Source: Planctomycetaceae bacterium (lineage in GTDB: Bacteria; Planctomycetota; Planctomycetia; Pirellulales; Pirellulaceae). From it: 58,212 nt of DNA. The stretch is taken from positions 1 to 58,212 of the forward strand of contig SYJV01000435.1 of the NCBI GenBank assembly GCA_005798335.1, read 5' to 3'. A program made the position numbers and the translations under genes. The notes beneath the pieces were generated by a model. The model saw nothing but the letters and a program-made list of their open reading frames with translations. It did not search any database and was not told the origin of the DNA. Positions 45,175 to 54,468 of the stretch are shown piece after piece (position 1 is the first letter of the stretch; every line of letters begins with the position of its first letter).

Positions 45175-46182
45175 ATGCTAGTTACCCATTTTCACCGCCG
45201 AACTCCTTTGAAATTTCAAAGCATTTATGCATATTTTGAGGATGTTCGACGGCGTCTAGATAATGAGGTGGAGTTCAATGTAATTGAATGCCCAGAGTAC
45301 AGCAGGGGAATCTTGACCTGCAGCAGAAACTTACGGTTCGCCCTCAGGTACAAGAATGGGATTAATCATGTTACAGGCGATGTGCATTATCTAATGCTAG
45401 GCTTACCGCCAGACAGTTCGGTTTTGACGATTCACGATTGCGTTTTTATGGATAATCCCTCATTCCTTCGCCGGCGCATCTTGAAAACTATTTGGCTAGA
45501 CCTGCCAGTACGAAGAGCAAAGTACATTACGGCGGTATCAGAGGCGACGAAATTGCATGTTATGCAGTTGACCGGTTGTGCGTCAACGAAGATTGAAGTT
45601 ATCAATACAACCGTCAAAGATCACTTTGTTCCCATTTCGAAGGAATTCAACCTTCAACGACCCGTTATTCTTCAAATTGGAACTGCACCGAACAAGAATT
45701 GGCTTCGAATCATCGAGTCGCTAAGAGGCATTTCCTGCCATTTATTAATTGTGGGCGAAATCGGAGAAGCATATAGGTCAGCCTTGAATTCTAGTGGGAC
45801 CGAGTTTTCGAATAGGAGCAATCTCTCGGATTCGGAAATGTTGCAGTGTTATGCGGAAAGCGATATGCTGCTTTTTCCATCCCTTCGCGAGGGATTTGGC
45901 ATGCCCATCGTTGAGGCGAACATGGTAGGACGCCCGGTCGTTACAAGTAATATCTCGTCGATGCCTGAAGTGGCAGGCGACGCCGCATGCCTAGTTGATC
46001 CCTACAGCACGGCTTCTATCAGACGGGGTGTCGAGCGCGTTATTGAGAGCGAAGGCTATCGGCGCCAGTTAGTAATGGCCGGGTTCAAGAACTCCAAACG
46101 ATTCAGCCCAGCTACGGTAGCAATGCAATATAAGTGTCTCTACGAACGAATCGCTGCAGCAAAAGGTGCAAGATTGTCATGA
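45175..46182 (+). CDS. Glycosyltransferase, GT4-type
   Basis: A 335-residue group 1 glycosyltransferase with GT-B fold. The start is ATG at 45175 (MLVTHFHRRTPLKF); a TTG 33 bases upstream is in frame but less likely. N-terminal domain: HVTGDVHYLM and LTIHDCVFMDN; linker: ITAVSEATKLHVMQL; C-terminal domain: VILQIGTAPNKNWLRIIESL and EGFGMPIVEA at residues 239-248, the E-x7-E nucleotide-sugar signature, then SSMPEVAGDAACLVDP. It transfers a sugar from a nucleotide donor to a glycan acceptor at the cytoplasmic face. It overlaps the methyltransferase gene by 4 bases. AT-rich composition compared with neighbours suggests transfer. Confidence 0.92.
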   Translation: MLVTHFHRRTPLKFQSIYAYFEDVRRRLDNEVEFNVIECPEYSRGILTCSRNLRFALRYKNGINHVTGDVHYLMLGLPPDSSVLTIHDCVFMDNPSFLRRRILKTIWLDLPVRRAKYITAVSEATKLHVMQLTGCASTKIEVINTTVKDHFVPISKEFNLQRPVILQIGTAPNKNWLRIIESLRGISCHLLIVGEIGEAYRSALNSSGTEFSNRSNLSDSEMLQCYAESDMLLFPSLREGFGMPIVEANMVGRPVVTSNISSMPEVAGDAACLVDPYSTASIRRGVERVIESEGYRRQLVMAGFKNSKRFSPATVAMQYKCLYERIAAAKGARLS

Positions 46183-47087
46183 CTAAAGAATTTCCCTCAA
46201 TATTGAAGACACCTGAGTCGAGTGCAAGAAACGATGCCGAACGGAGCGAGTGGCAGGAGGCCAATCGGTCGTTTTGGGAAAGCAATCCTATGCGCTACGA
46301 CTGGAGTGCACGCATTGCGCACAGCGAGTTCTCGATGGAGTTTTTTCGGGAGATAGACGACCGATTTTTTCGAGGGGTTCGCGAGTTTCTTCCCTGGAAA
46401 CGACAGCCGTTCGAAGATCTCATGCACCTGGGAGAACTGGGAAATCGAGACGTTTTGGAAATCGGAGTTGGGAATGGTTCACACGCGCAATTGCTTGCCG
46501 CCTCTGCGCGGACTTACACCGGAATTGACATAACCAGCTACGCCATTGAAAGTACGACAAAGCGGCTCAAACTGCATGACTTGCGTGGGTCCATTACCCA
46601 AATGGACGCTGAGAAGATGGAATTCTCCGATGAGTCCTTCGATTTTGTTTGGAGCTGGGGTGTAGTGCACCATTCGTCTAGTACCCATGACGTAATGCGA
46701 CAGATCGCGCGCGTCCTACGACCAGGCGGGCAGGCAACGATAATGGTTTATCACAGAGGATGGTGGAATTATTATTTTACAGGATTTCTGTTCTGGTTGT
46801 TTAGAAACGGAATTTTCAGTGGCAAATCGCTGCATGAGGCAATTCAAAGTAATACCGACGGTGCAATAGCCAGATACTATACGCCATCGAGCTGGAGAGA
46901 AATGCTTGCAGGTCAACTAGAGATTATCAGGTGTTATCCCATTGGGCCTAAATCTGATCTCCTTCCAATTCCGGCCGGGTGGCTGAAAGAGGGTCTTAAA
47001 TCAATGTTGCCATCGCAATTGAACCGCATATTAACTCGCAATTTGTCTATGGGTGGTATGCTGATTTGCGAAATGCGCAAAACGTGA
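46179..47087 (+). CDS. SAM-dependent class I methyltransferase
   Basis: A 302-residue methyltransferase. ATG at 46179 overlaps the stop of the glycosyltransferase gene (ATGA), so translation is coupled; an upstream GTG would lie within the preceding gene. Motif I is DVLEIGVGNGSHAQ (residues 91-104), followed by TGIDITSYAIEST (acidic end of strand 2), QMDAEKMEFSDESFDFVWSW (motif IV region) and VLRPGGQATIMVYHRG (motif VI). This is the Methyltransf_11/UbiE-like pattern. The N-terminal EWQEANRSFWESNPMRYDW resembles methyltransferases in O-antigen and secondary glycan clusters. It probably methylates the sugar or lipid product of the coupled glycosyltransferase; this is inference from context. Confidence 0.92.
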   Translation: MTKEFPSILKTPESSARNDAERSEWQEANRSFWESNPMRYDWSARIAHSEFSMEFFREIDDRFFRGVREFLPWKRQPFEDLMHLGELGNRDVLEIGVGNGSHAQLLAASARTYTGIDITSYAIESTTKRLKLHDLRGSITQMDAEKMEFSDESFDFVWSWGVVHHSSSTHDVMRQIARVLRPGGQATIMVYHRGWWNYYFTGFLFWLFRNGIFSGKSLHEAIQSNTDGAIARYYTPSSWREMLAGQLEIIRCYPIGPKSDLLPIPAGWLKEGLKSMLPSQLNRILTRNLSMGGMLICEMRKT

Positions 47088-47226
47088 CTCGGCTGACTGA
47101 GATTTGCAGGTCAATGACGCCGAATTACCAACCGTCGAAAATTATGAGTGCTGTTTGAATGTTGGTTGAGGCTCATTGGCACTTTAGAATGGGACGAGGG
47201 AAAAGAAGCAGCCAGCGCGTTTAACT

Positions 47227-48279
47227 CTAGCTGCCATGTAAGTTTCCACCGACGAAAATAGAGCGCAGGCTTTCCGAGACCTTGGGCCAGCGCTGGGAGG
47301 CGGTTTGAAATTCAGCTTCCATCCAGCGCACGGATTCGCTCGTTTGAGCGCGAGACTTTTGAGGGTGATTTGGTCGAATGGGAAATTGGCCGCTGACCCC
47401 CATGGCTAATCGACCTTCAACATCTTCCGATAACAGATAGCTGGCAAGCAATCGCGCAGATATGGGATGTTGGGAATTCTTTAGAACACAAAGCGTGTTG
47501 GGGATCAACAGTGTTCCTAGCTCATCGGCTTGTTGATCGGGAAATACGATCGCGATATTGAGTCCGTTGTCGAGCTCCACTAAGGCATCGTCCGTATCCG
47601 TTAGTCCAAACGCGAGTTGCCCAGCGGATACCGATTGAGCTACCTGTTTATTGCCCGACAACACGACTGCATTCGATTTGACTCGCTGAAACCAGTCGAG
47701 CGCGGCTGGCGCTCCCAATTTACTGTCAATGACGGTGAAGTGAGTCGCCGTGGTACCGAACAACGGCAGAGCCACACCGCACTTCCCTTTCCACTTCTCG
47801 CTCGACAATTCCATGACAGATCGGGGCCATTGAGATGGATCGGGCAGTAGATTCTTGTTGATAATCAGAATCCGTGCTCGCGCTGCGAATCCAATCCAGG
47901 TCCCGTTGGGACCGCGCATCGACTCGGGCCAATCTGGCGGTACTTGCCACTGCACTCTTTCTAGCAGACCGAGGCTATCCAGCCGCAAAGTGTGCATGAT
48001 TTCGTTGTTCCAAAAGACATCACAACGCACACGTTCTTTCTCGCTGATGAGGCGGTTGACCAAGCCAACTGTTTTCGACGATTCGACATCGAACTGACTG
48101 GACACTTCCGTTCCCAATGTTCGTCTCTTGAAAGCACTTAGAATCGGCGCTGCAAATTCTCGGTCGGCGGCGCTATAAATGACCACAGCATTTTCAGGAC
48201 TTGGAACACAACCGGCTAGCAATGCAAAACAGGCTACGACGGCAACCAGTATTACTATTACAGGCGATCGATTCGGCAT
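47227..48279 (-). CDS. Extracellular solute-binding lipoprotein (Fe3+/FbpA-like)
   Basis: About 350 residues. I chose ATG at 48279 (MPNRSPVIVILVAVVACFAL); an in-frame GTG at 48312 is possible. The signal ends in the lipobox LLAGC, so it is probably a lipoprotein. The fold is bacterial extracellular solute-binding family 1/6: VVIYSAADREFAAPILSAFK, CDVFWNNEIMHTLRL, IGFAARARILIINKNLLPDP, and LAFGLTDTDDALVELDNG. This matches FbpA/FutA-like iron(III)-binding proteins, although the metal-ligand tyrosines cannot be assigned here. No permease or ATPase genes are adjacent. It follows the DUF1501 gene with a short gap and may share its transcript. Confidence 0.85.
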   Translation of the reverse strand: MPNRSPVIVILVAVVACFALLAGCVPSPENAVVIYSAADREFAAPILSAFKRRTLGTEVSSQFDVESSKTVGLVNRLISEKERVRCDVFWNNEIMHTLRLDSLGLLERVQWQVPPDWPESMRGPNGTWIGFAARARILIINKNLLPDPSQWPRSVMELSSEKWKGKCGVALPLFGTTATHFTVIDSKLGAPAALDWFQRVKSNAVVLSGNKQVAQSVSAGQLAFGLTDTDDALVELDNGLNIAIVFPDQQADELGTLLIPNTLCVLKNSQHPISARLLASYLLSEDVEGRLAMGVSGQFPIRPNHPQKSRAQTSESVRWMEAEFQTASQRWPKVSESLRSIFVGGNLHGS

Positions 48280-48321
48280 TGTGCCAAGCATTGACAGTTG
48301 TCCGTTATCCACAGGAAAGTT

Positions 48322-49797
48322 CTAGGCAATTACAGCGCGAATCGGCTCGCCATAGTCCCGTTCAAGTCGCTTGCGACCAGGCAACGACAACGAGCGTGGG
48401 TCGATTCCGAGTTGATGCAAGATCGTCGCGTGAATGTCGGTAACATAGTGGCGTTCTTCCACGGCGTGAAAACCAAGCTCATCTGTCTTGCCATGCGATA
48501 TTCCGCCGCGGATTCCACCACCGGCCATCCAGACTGTGAATCCATACGGATGATGATCCCGGCCATTCGAAAGTTGAGAACCAGGTGTGCGTCCAAATTC
48601 CGAAGCCCATACGACAAGCGTTTCGTCAAGCATGCCTCGGGCCTTGAGGTCCTTCAGCAGCGAGCCGATAGGCTGGTCGATTTGTTTGCACAATCGTTCG
48701 TGGCCGGTCTTCAAGTTAGCATGCGCGTCCCAGTTCCCCGCACCGCCATTGCTACCGTGGTAAACTTGAACAAAGCGCACTCCTCGTTCTACCAATCGTC
48801 GTGCAGTTAACATTTGCCGGCCAAATTCGCGCGTCGAGTCCTGGTTCAATCCGTAGTCATCCAACGTTTGTGTGGACTCATCGTCGAACTTGACAACTTC
48901 CGGTACCGCCATCTGCATGCGAAAAGCCAGCTCGTAAGACTTCATTCTAGCCTCGACCGTCGCATCGTTTGGAAACGACTCGGCGGTGATCCGGTTCAAC
49001 TCTCTCAGCAATTGAAATTCGCCCGCCTGTTCCTCTTCAAAAACACCCTTGGGCGGCTTCGCATAGGGCAAAGGATCATGCGGGTCGACTTTGAGAGGTA
49101 TGCCATCATATTGAGGACCGAGGTAATTGGCTCGATGCGCTTCCTGCCCACCGCAACAATCCGCCACCGGAGTGCCCATCACGACAAACTGTGGCAAGTT
49201 CTCGTTAATCGACCCTAAACCATAATTTACCCACGATCCAATGGTGGGAAAGAACCCATCAATGCGATGGCGACCGGTGTGGAACTGCAATTGTGCACCA
49301 TGATTGCTGTCTTCGGTCCACATCGATCGCACCAAACAAAGATCATCGGCACAGGCGGCGACATGAGGCCACCAGTTCGAAATTTCCAGACCCCCATGCC
49401 CCCATTGACGATAACCAACTTGCAATGGGTAAATTTCGTTGCGCACAAAGCCGTTGTTGGGATCAAAAGCCACCACGCGTTCGTTAGCGCGATAGGGCGA
49501 CGTCAGCACATCCTTGAAAGGCGTCTCTTCGATGGTCTTGCCGGCATATTTATTCAGCATCGGCTTAGGGTCAAACGACTCCAAATGGCTTGCACCTCCG
49601 ATCATGAACAGCCAAATCACACTTTTTGCCTTCGGGGCAAGCTTGCGAACGCTTGTTTCCATCGCGATATTCTGACCAGCTAGCGTGTTCTCCTGATGCA
49701 ACAGCCCGGTCAGCGCGAGTCCGCCAAACCCCATGCCCATGTCGCGCAGTAACATCCGTCGCGAAAAAGCTCGCGATAGTTCTCGTTTGTCTGTCAC
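48322..49797 (-). CDS. DUF1501 protein, Tat-exported
   Basis: A 491-residue protein of the DUF1501 family, related to the alkaline-phosphatase/sulfatase fold. Its N-terminus FSRRMLLRDMGMGFGGLALT is a Tat signal. Family motifs: KSVIWLFMIGGASHLESFDP, VRSMWTEDSNHGAQLQFHTG, VQVYHGSNGGAGNWDAHANL, LVVWASEFGRTPGSQLSNGR and DHHPYGFTVWMAGGG. Metal ligands are likely among the Asp/His of the DAH and GRDHHP segments. It is made right after the cytochrome-type DUF1549/1553 protein (15 bases), the usual planctomycete pair. The pair is found in large numbers in these genomes and its substrate is unknown; polysaccharide breakdown is often proposed. Confidence 0.95.
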   Translation of the reverse strand: MTDKRELSRAFSRRMLLRDMGMGFGGLALTGLLHQENTLAGQNIAMETSVRKLAPKAKSVIWLFMIGGASHLESFDPKPMLNKYAGKTIEETPFKDVLTSPYRANERVVAFDPNNGFVRNEIYPLQVGYRQWGHGGLEISNWWPHVAACADDLCLVRSMWTEDSNHGAQLQFHTGRHRIDGFFPTIGSWVNYGLGSINENLPQFVVMGTPVADCCGGQEAHRANYLGPQYDGIPLKVDPHDPLPYAKPPKGVFEEEQAGEFQLLRELNRITAESFPNDATVEARMKSYELAFRMQMAVPEVVKFDDESTQTLDDYGLNQDSTREFGRQMLTARRLVERGVRFVQVYHGSNGGAGNWDAHANLKTGHERLCKQIDQPIGSLLKDLKARGMLDETLVVWASEFGRTPGSQLSNGRDHHPYGFTVWMAGGGIRGGISHGKTDELGFHAVEERHYVTDIHATILHQLGIDPRSLSLPGRKRLERDYGEPIRAVIA

Positions 49798-49812
49798 GAT
49801 CGCGGTTATCTC

Positions 49813-52491
49813 CTAACGAATATTCACAAAGTCATTGTGATTGAACAGAACGTGAGCCAAACTCTGACGCGCTCGCATTACCGGCGCTTCAGCAGCTTCT
49901 TCGGTAGTCTTCGCACCCAGCGTAACCGCATGCAAAGTAGATTGATCGATCAGTAGTCGCGCTTGGGTGTCGAGAAAGGCTAGGCAGGAATCTTCTTCGC
50001 TGTCGCTCGGACGACGTCCCAATGTCAGCATAAACAATCGCTCGATGAATTCCTTTTCCAAGTTAGGGCTCGACTGAGAAATTTCGTTTGACAGCGCGGT
50101 CGCCAAACGGCGCGACAAACTCCTCGCCAGCGCGCTATTGGACATCACCAGCGCTTGCTGAGGAATGATACTTGGACTGCGACGATAGCATTCATTAGGA
50201 CTGGCCGCATCGAACAAAACCATCATGGTCATCTGCTTTTCATAAGCGTGGCGAAAATACACACTGCGGCGCATGCTGGTTTCGCCATCTTCTTCCGCTA
50301 GATCTGGTCCGCCACGAGTCCTATCGAGCGCGCCCGAGGTCGCCAACATGCTATCGCGAATCTGTTCAGCGTCTAACCGACGCACATTGGCCCTCCAGTA
50401 GGTCGTATTATCTGGGTCATTCGCCGCATTTGTTGAAAACCGGCTGGACGATTGCGCCGACGCTCGTTGGTATGTCTGCGAACTGACGATCAATCGATGC
50501 AAATGCTTCATATTCCAGCCGCTTTCGATGAACTCAGCCGCTAGCCAATCGAGCAAATCGCATAGCTCAGGTTCGGGCGTTCGCATCCCAAAATCAAAAA
50601 CATTCGCAACCAAGGGCTGATCAAAATGCCGCATCCAGATCTGATTTACGGCGACTCGTGCGGTTAGCGGATTGTTCTTATTCGTAATCCACTTCGCCAA
50701 GGCCAAGCGGCGGCCAGTACTTTCGTGTGGATACTCGGTGCCGACGTGAGTATACGCAGTTGGGTCCGCTTCGAAGGCATCGATCGCTTTATCAAAAGCA
50801 ATTCGCGCGGCGTCCAGGTCTCGGTTGGCCTTGTTGATCGCCGCCGTTCGCTTGATCACATCTTTCTCAGCAGACTTTGTGGCTTTGCCAAGCGCCTGTT
50901 CAGCTAGCTGAAAGACCACCTCAGATTCCAACAGGTTGTACGATCGTTCCAATTCCGCCGCGCGCTTTGCCGCAGCTTCAATCGCCAAGGTATTCGATTC
51001 CGTCGATAACATTTCATCGGCTGCGTATCGAGCTTCCAACGAATCGAGAGCTGCGCGCGCCAACTCAAGTTTGCGCGTTGCAGCGGCTGATTCGGCCTGA
51101 GTTGACTCGACTGTCTTGCTCGATGAAGTTAATTCCGCCTGCGCTTTCTCCACCCGTTTGCGAGCCTCTGTGAGAGCGTTTTGTTTAACTAACTCTGTCA
51201 AGTCAGGTCGATAGCTTTCGCGTGGTAACGGTACGGATCTTACTTCGAAGGCAATGGGAAGATATTTCGGAACATTCGCTGTGATTGGCTTGTCTTTGAG
51301 CGGTTGTTTTTCGTTGCCACGCACGTAGATGTACGTCGCTGCATCGGGAGCCGCATCGAATGCTCGAGGCAGTCCGGCTTTCATCACGTCCGGCTCGCCC
51401 GCAAACTGCTCCGTACGAACGTTATGCGGTTCGAAAATTGCGCGGAATTGGTAGTACTCTTCCTGCCCGATCGGGTCGAATTTGTGATCGTGGCATTTTG
51501 CGCAGTTGATCGTCAATCCAAGAAAGGCTTTCGCCGTATGCTCGACGGTCGCATCGAGCCAAATATTGCGATTCGATCGGTGATAGCTGCGAGCCAGAAA
51601 TCCGGTCGCCCGCAAAACATCGCGATCAGTGGGAGCAATTTCGTCTCCGGCAATCATCTCGCGCACCATTTGATCGTACGGCTTGTTCGCGTTCAACGAT
51701 TCGATAATCCAGTCGCGCCAATGCCAAATGTGCCGTTGGCTGCCGCGCAATTCTAATTTGTAGCCGTCCCAATCACTGTACCGCCAGACATCCATCCAGT
51801 GGCGACCCCAACGTTCACCGTACTCGGGTCGCGACATCAATTCGTCCGCGACTCGCGCTAGTGATTCATCGGTTTGATCGGATGCGAAAGCAGCAATCTC
51901 GTTGGGCGTCGGTGGATATCCAGTCAAATCGAAAGTCAATCGGCGCAGCAGCGTCGCGGGTTCAGCTCTTTCTAGCGGCACGATATTGCGTGCAAGTTGC
52001 TTGGCAGCAATCAAGCGATCGATGACGGACTGGGAATCGGCCTGTCCATCAACGACGGGAACCGGCGGACGAACAATCGGTCGATATGCCCAGTGCTGCT
52101 GAGGGCCTTGAACAATTGGCTCATCCTCTGGTGCGGGCATGCCGTCGGTTAACCATTTGCGCAACCGCTCAAGCTGCTCTTGGTTTAACGGGACACCCTC
52201 GTCCATGGGTGGCATTCGCTGGTCGGGAGAACTATGACCGACTCGCTGCAGTATTGGGCTCTGATCAATATCCTTGACAGCAACAATCGCCCCGTTTTCG
52301 CTGCCCTTGCGAATGAGCTTGGCGGCATCCAAGCGAAGTCCCGCCTCCGCTTTCAAAGGACCATGACAAGCGATGCACTTCTCCGCCAGCAGAGGTTTTA
52401 TTGAGCTGGTATATAGGTCCGCGCCGTGGAGCCGCAATTGTTGCGTCACAGCAATACTTGCCATGACGATGCATATGAATCGAAGGTTCAT
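49813..52491 (-). CDS. Planctomycete cytochrome-type protein (PSCyt1, DUF1549, DUF1553)
   Basis: An 892-residue secreted protein. After a signal peptide (about 1-24) comes a PSCyt1 c-type haem motif, Cys39-Ile-Ala-Cys42-His43, in LLAEKCIACHGPLKAEAGLR. DUF1549 follows (RLTFDLTGYPPTPNEIAAF, RYSDWDGYKLELRGSQRHIW, NCAKCHDHKFDP, a second CxxCH), then a long coiled coil at about 425-590 (EKAQAELTSSSKTVESTQAE), then DUF1553 (NPLTARVAVNQIWMRHFDQP, DFGMRTPEPELCDLLDWLAA, MKHLHRLIVSSQTYQRAS). Both CxxCH motifs suggest haem. It pairs with the DUF1501 gene. Function in extracellular oxidation or degradation is inferred in the field but unproven. Confidence 0.95.
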   Translation of the reverse strand: MNLRFICIVMASIAVTQQLRLHGADLYTSSIKPLLAEKCIACHGPLKAEAGLRLDAAKLIRKGSENGAIVAVKDIDQSPILQRVGHSSPDQRMPPMDEGVPLNQEQLERLRKWLTDGMPAPEDEPIVQGPQQHWAYRPIVRPPVPVVDGQADSQSVIDRLIAAKQLARNIVPLERAEPATLLRRLTFDLTGYPPTPNEIAAFASDQTDESLARVADELMSRPEYGERWGRHWMDVWRYSDWDGYKLELRGSQRHIWHWRDWIIESLNANKPYDQMVREMIAGDEIAPTDRDVLRATGFLARSYHRSNRNIWLDATVEHTAKAFLGLTINCAKCHDHKFDPIGQEEYYQFRAIFEPHNVRTEQFAGEPDVMKAGLPRAFDAAPDAATYIYVRGNEKQPLKDKPITANVPKYLPIAFEVRSVPLPRESYRPDLTELVKQNALTEARKRVEKAQAELTSSSKTVESTQAESAAATRKLELARAALDSLEARYAADEMLSTESNTLAIEAAAKRAAELERSYNLLESEVVFQLAEQALGKATKSAEKDVIKRTAAINKANRDLDAARIAFDKAIDAFEADPTAYTHVGTEYPHESTGRRLALAKWITNKNNPLTARVAVNQIWMRHFDQPLVANVFDFGMRTPEPELCDLLDWLAAEFIESGWNMKHLHRLIVSSQTYQRASAQSSSRFSTNAANDPDNTTYWRANVRRLDAEQIRDSMLATSGALDRTRGGPDLAEEDGETSMRRSVYFRHAYEKQMTMMVLFDAASPNECYRRSPSIIPQQALVMSNSALARSLSRRLATALSNEISQSSPNLEKEFIERLFMLTLGRRPSDSEEDSCLAFLDTQARLLIDQSTLHAVTLGAKTTEEAAEAPVMRARQSLAHVLFNHNDFVNIR

Positions 52492-52816
52492 TCCGGTTGC
52501 ATATAATATAGGTGAGAATAGAACTTCGCGGGGCAGGACCTTATTCTAGCATGATTCCAGTTGCCGCTTCAATCGATGAAGCTGCCTGCTGCCCAAACTC
52601 TGATGATACAAGACCTTGTCCCGATTCCCTATAACGTGTCACGAGCGCGCCGAATAACGCTTGCAGTTTTGATCCTAACAGTAATTGAGGTCCGGCCTAA
52701 TCCACATTCGCTAGCTTGACTCGGTCGAGCCAAAAACTTTCGGCCTTAGCATGATCGGTCAGAACTTGGCTTCGCTTTTCCAAATCGTCTAACTTCAATT
52801 CGCGAGTCCGTTGCCG
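52492..52816. other. Gene-free stretch with an in-frame open continuation of the next gene
   Basis: About 325 bases. On the minus strand, after the TGA of the heparinase-like gene, the same frame stays open for about 35 codons (RQRTRELKLDDLEKRSQVLT, then DHAKAESFWLDRVKLANVD) to a TAG at 52697-52699. The text looks protein-like but has no start of its own. No promoter or terminator was found in the rest. Confidence 0.45.
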
Positions 52817-54466
52817 TCAACCGTCGACGCAAAACTGGGACCGCCAAGAAGTCTGTCCCATAGATTCGCAGTTGATTGCGATAGACCATCTCGGTTGATT
52901 GATCCCGAATTCGGGACTATACCGAGTTTCCAAAATCCTCATTCGAGCACCATCGCCATCACATCGAAGCCAGATTTTCCTGTCTCGTTGTCTCAACACC
53001 GCATTACTGTCGTCCTGCAGCTCCACGTTTACATCGGGCGCAAAGTGAAACCGCCCCTCGATGTTCGCGGTTCCCTTGCCAGTTACCTGGTCTTCGATCG
53101 TCAGCAAACCTGTGCGACACACGAAGGTCCTCCGGTGTTGCCAGTTGTTACGTGTCGAGTACGAACCCGTCAAACGAAACTCGTGGTCCGATTGGCACTG
53201 CGACTCGACTTTCGGAACACATCGATACCCGACTCGAAATCCGCCCCAAACTTCGCTGGAGTCCTGACCATTGATCGACAGCGTATTGTGGGCCAAAGTA
53301 CTTCGGTCGTAATTCCGCTGGCTGCCGACCGAATACTCAAACGTACCTGTGTCGGTAATGAATCGCTGACCAGCGAGCGACCACTCAAATGATAGCGTGT
53401 CGGCATGCGCGTGGCCTGGCTGATAAGTCGGCCCAACTTCCCCGCAGTCAACGATCAAATAATCGTTTTGGCTCGATCGCCAGCCGAAGTAACCAGCATT
53501 GGCCAGTGACCAGCTACCACAAGCTGTTTCGCGGATGGGAGGCTGCACATAGACTCCAATCGCTGCATCATTTAGTAACGCAATCTGGCCATCCGGATGA
53601 GTAACTTTGGCCATGGCGTCCAGCATTCTAGGCAGCAACTGTCCGGCCATCGCAGCGACATTCGCATCGCCGTAGACTTGCAAAACAGCAACCAACCAAC
53701 ACATGCGAGCATGGTACATTGCCGATCGCTCGAAATGCATACCATCATCGAGAATTTGTTCGCGCAGTTGCCGCGCAGCTATCGAATTTCCTCTCTGACG
53801 AAACCGAAGCGCATCCTCGCCATCAAAACACCTACCGACAACAACCAGCGCAGCAGCGTTCTCCAGCAAGTGATTGGCCAGCAGATGATATTCCAGGTGA
53901 GCTGCCAACCAACAGCTTTGACTCCAAATACTGGTCGTCAATAATTCTCGAAAAGCGTGATCGTTGCGCAACTGTTCACGCCATCTTCCGCCAAATAATA
54001 GGCTCCAATTCATAATGCGCAAAGAGCTTGGGTAGGGCTCCCAGCCGGTCGCGCAAGAACGCGGTAAGTGAGTTGCGATCCAATTCGTGGTCAAGTCTCT
54101 AGCGACTTGCCATCCAGCATCGCCATGGTCGACGCAGCTCCACAACCAATCGAAGTAATGAAGGTTATAGGTCCACAATCGTGGCAAGCCGATTGGCTGC
54201 CAAGCCAACGCTGGATCTAGGGTGTGCGTGTCATTGAGAAACCGAAACTTGCGCTGGGCCAGTTCCGACAATGACTGGGGAGGAACCGGCGGCCATACAT
54301 CGGGGACAATTACTTGTTCGCCCAGACGCCACTGGTCGGCAGAAGGTCGCCTACGCTCAAGAGAGGCCGGATTCTCCAGCCGCTTACGTAGACGATTGAG
54401 TACTTGGTAGAAGAGCTGTTCGCGTTTTAACCAGCGAAGGGTGCGAATCAGCCTGCCGAGGCGCAT
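52817..54466 (-). CDS. Heparinase II/III-like polysaccharide lyase family protein
   Basis: A 549-residue protein without signal peptide, of the heparinase II/III / alginate-lyase-like family. The (alpha/alpha) barrel half has RLWTYNLHYFDWLW, GWEPYPSSLRIMNWSLLFGG and ANHLLENAAALVVVGRCF; the beta half has QPGHAHADTLSFEWSLAGQR, FITDTGTFEYSVG and RSTLAHNTLSINGQDSSEVW. The His/Tyr/Asn residues used by such lyases lie in these stretches. It could cleave or trim an acidic polysaccharide, possibly the product of this cluster. It begins 2 bases after the wecC stop, so it belongs to the polysaccharide operon. Cytosolic or periplasmic location is unclear because no export signal is seen. Confidence 0.88.
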   Translation of the reverse strand: MRLGRLIRTLRWLKREQLFYQVLNRLRKRLENPASLERRRPSADQWRLGEQVIVPDVWPPVPPQSLSELAQRKFRFLNDTHTLDPALAWQPIGLPRLWTYNLHYFDWLWSCVDHGDAGWQVARDLTTNWIATHLPRSCATGWEPYPSSLRIMNWSLLFGGRWREQLRNDHAFRELLTTSIWSQSCWLAAHLEYHLLANHLLENAAALVVVGRCFDGEDALRFRQRGNSIAARQLREQILDDGMHFERSAMYHARMCWLVAVLQVYGDANVAAMAGQLLPRMLDAMAKVTHPDGQIALLNDAAIGVYVQPPIRETACGSWSLANAGYFGWRSSQNDYLIVDCGEVGPTYQPGHAHADTLSFEWSLAGQRFITDTGTFEYSVGSQRNYDRSTLAHNTLSINGQDSSEVWGGFRVGYRCVPKVESQCQSDHEFRLTGSYSTRNNWQHRRTFVCRTGLLTIEDQVTGKGTANIEGRFHFAPDVNVELQDDSNAVLRQRDRKIWLRCDGDGARMRILETRYSPEFGINQPRWSIAINCESMGQTSWRSQFCVDG

Positions 54467-54468
54467 CG

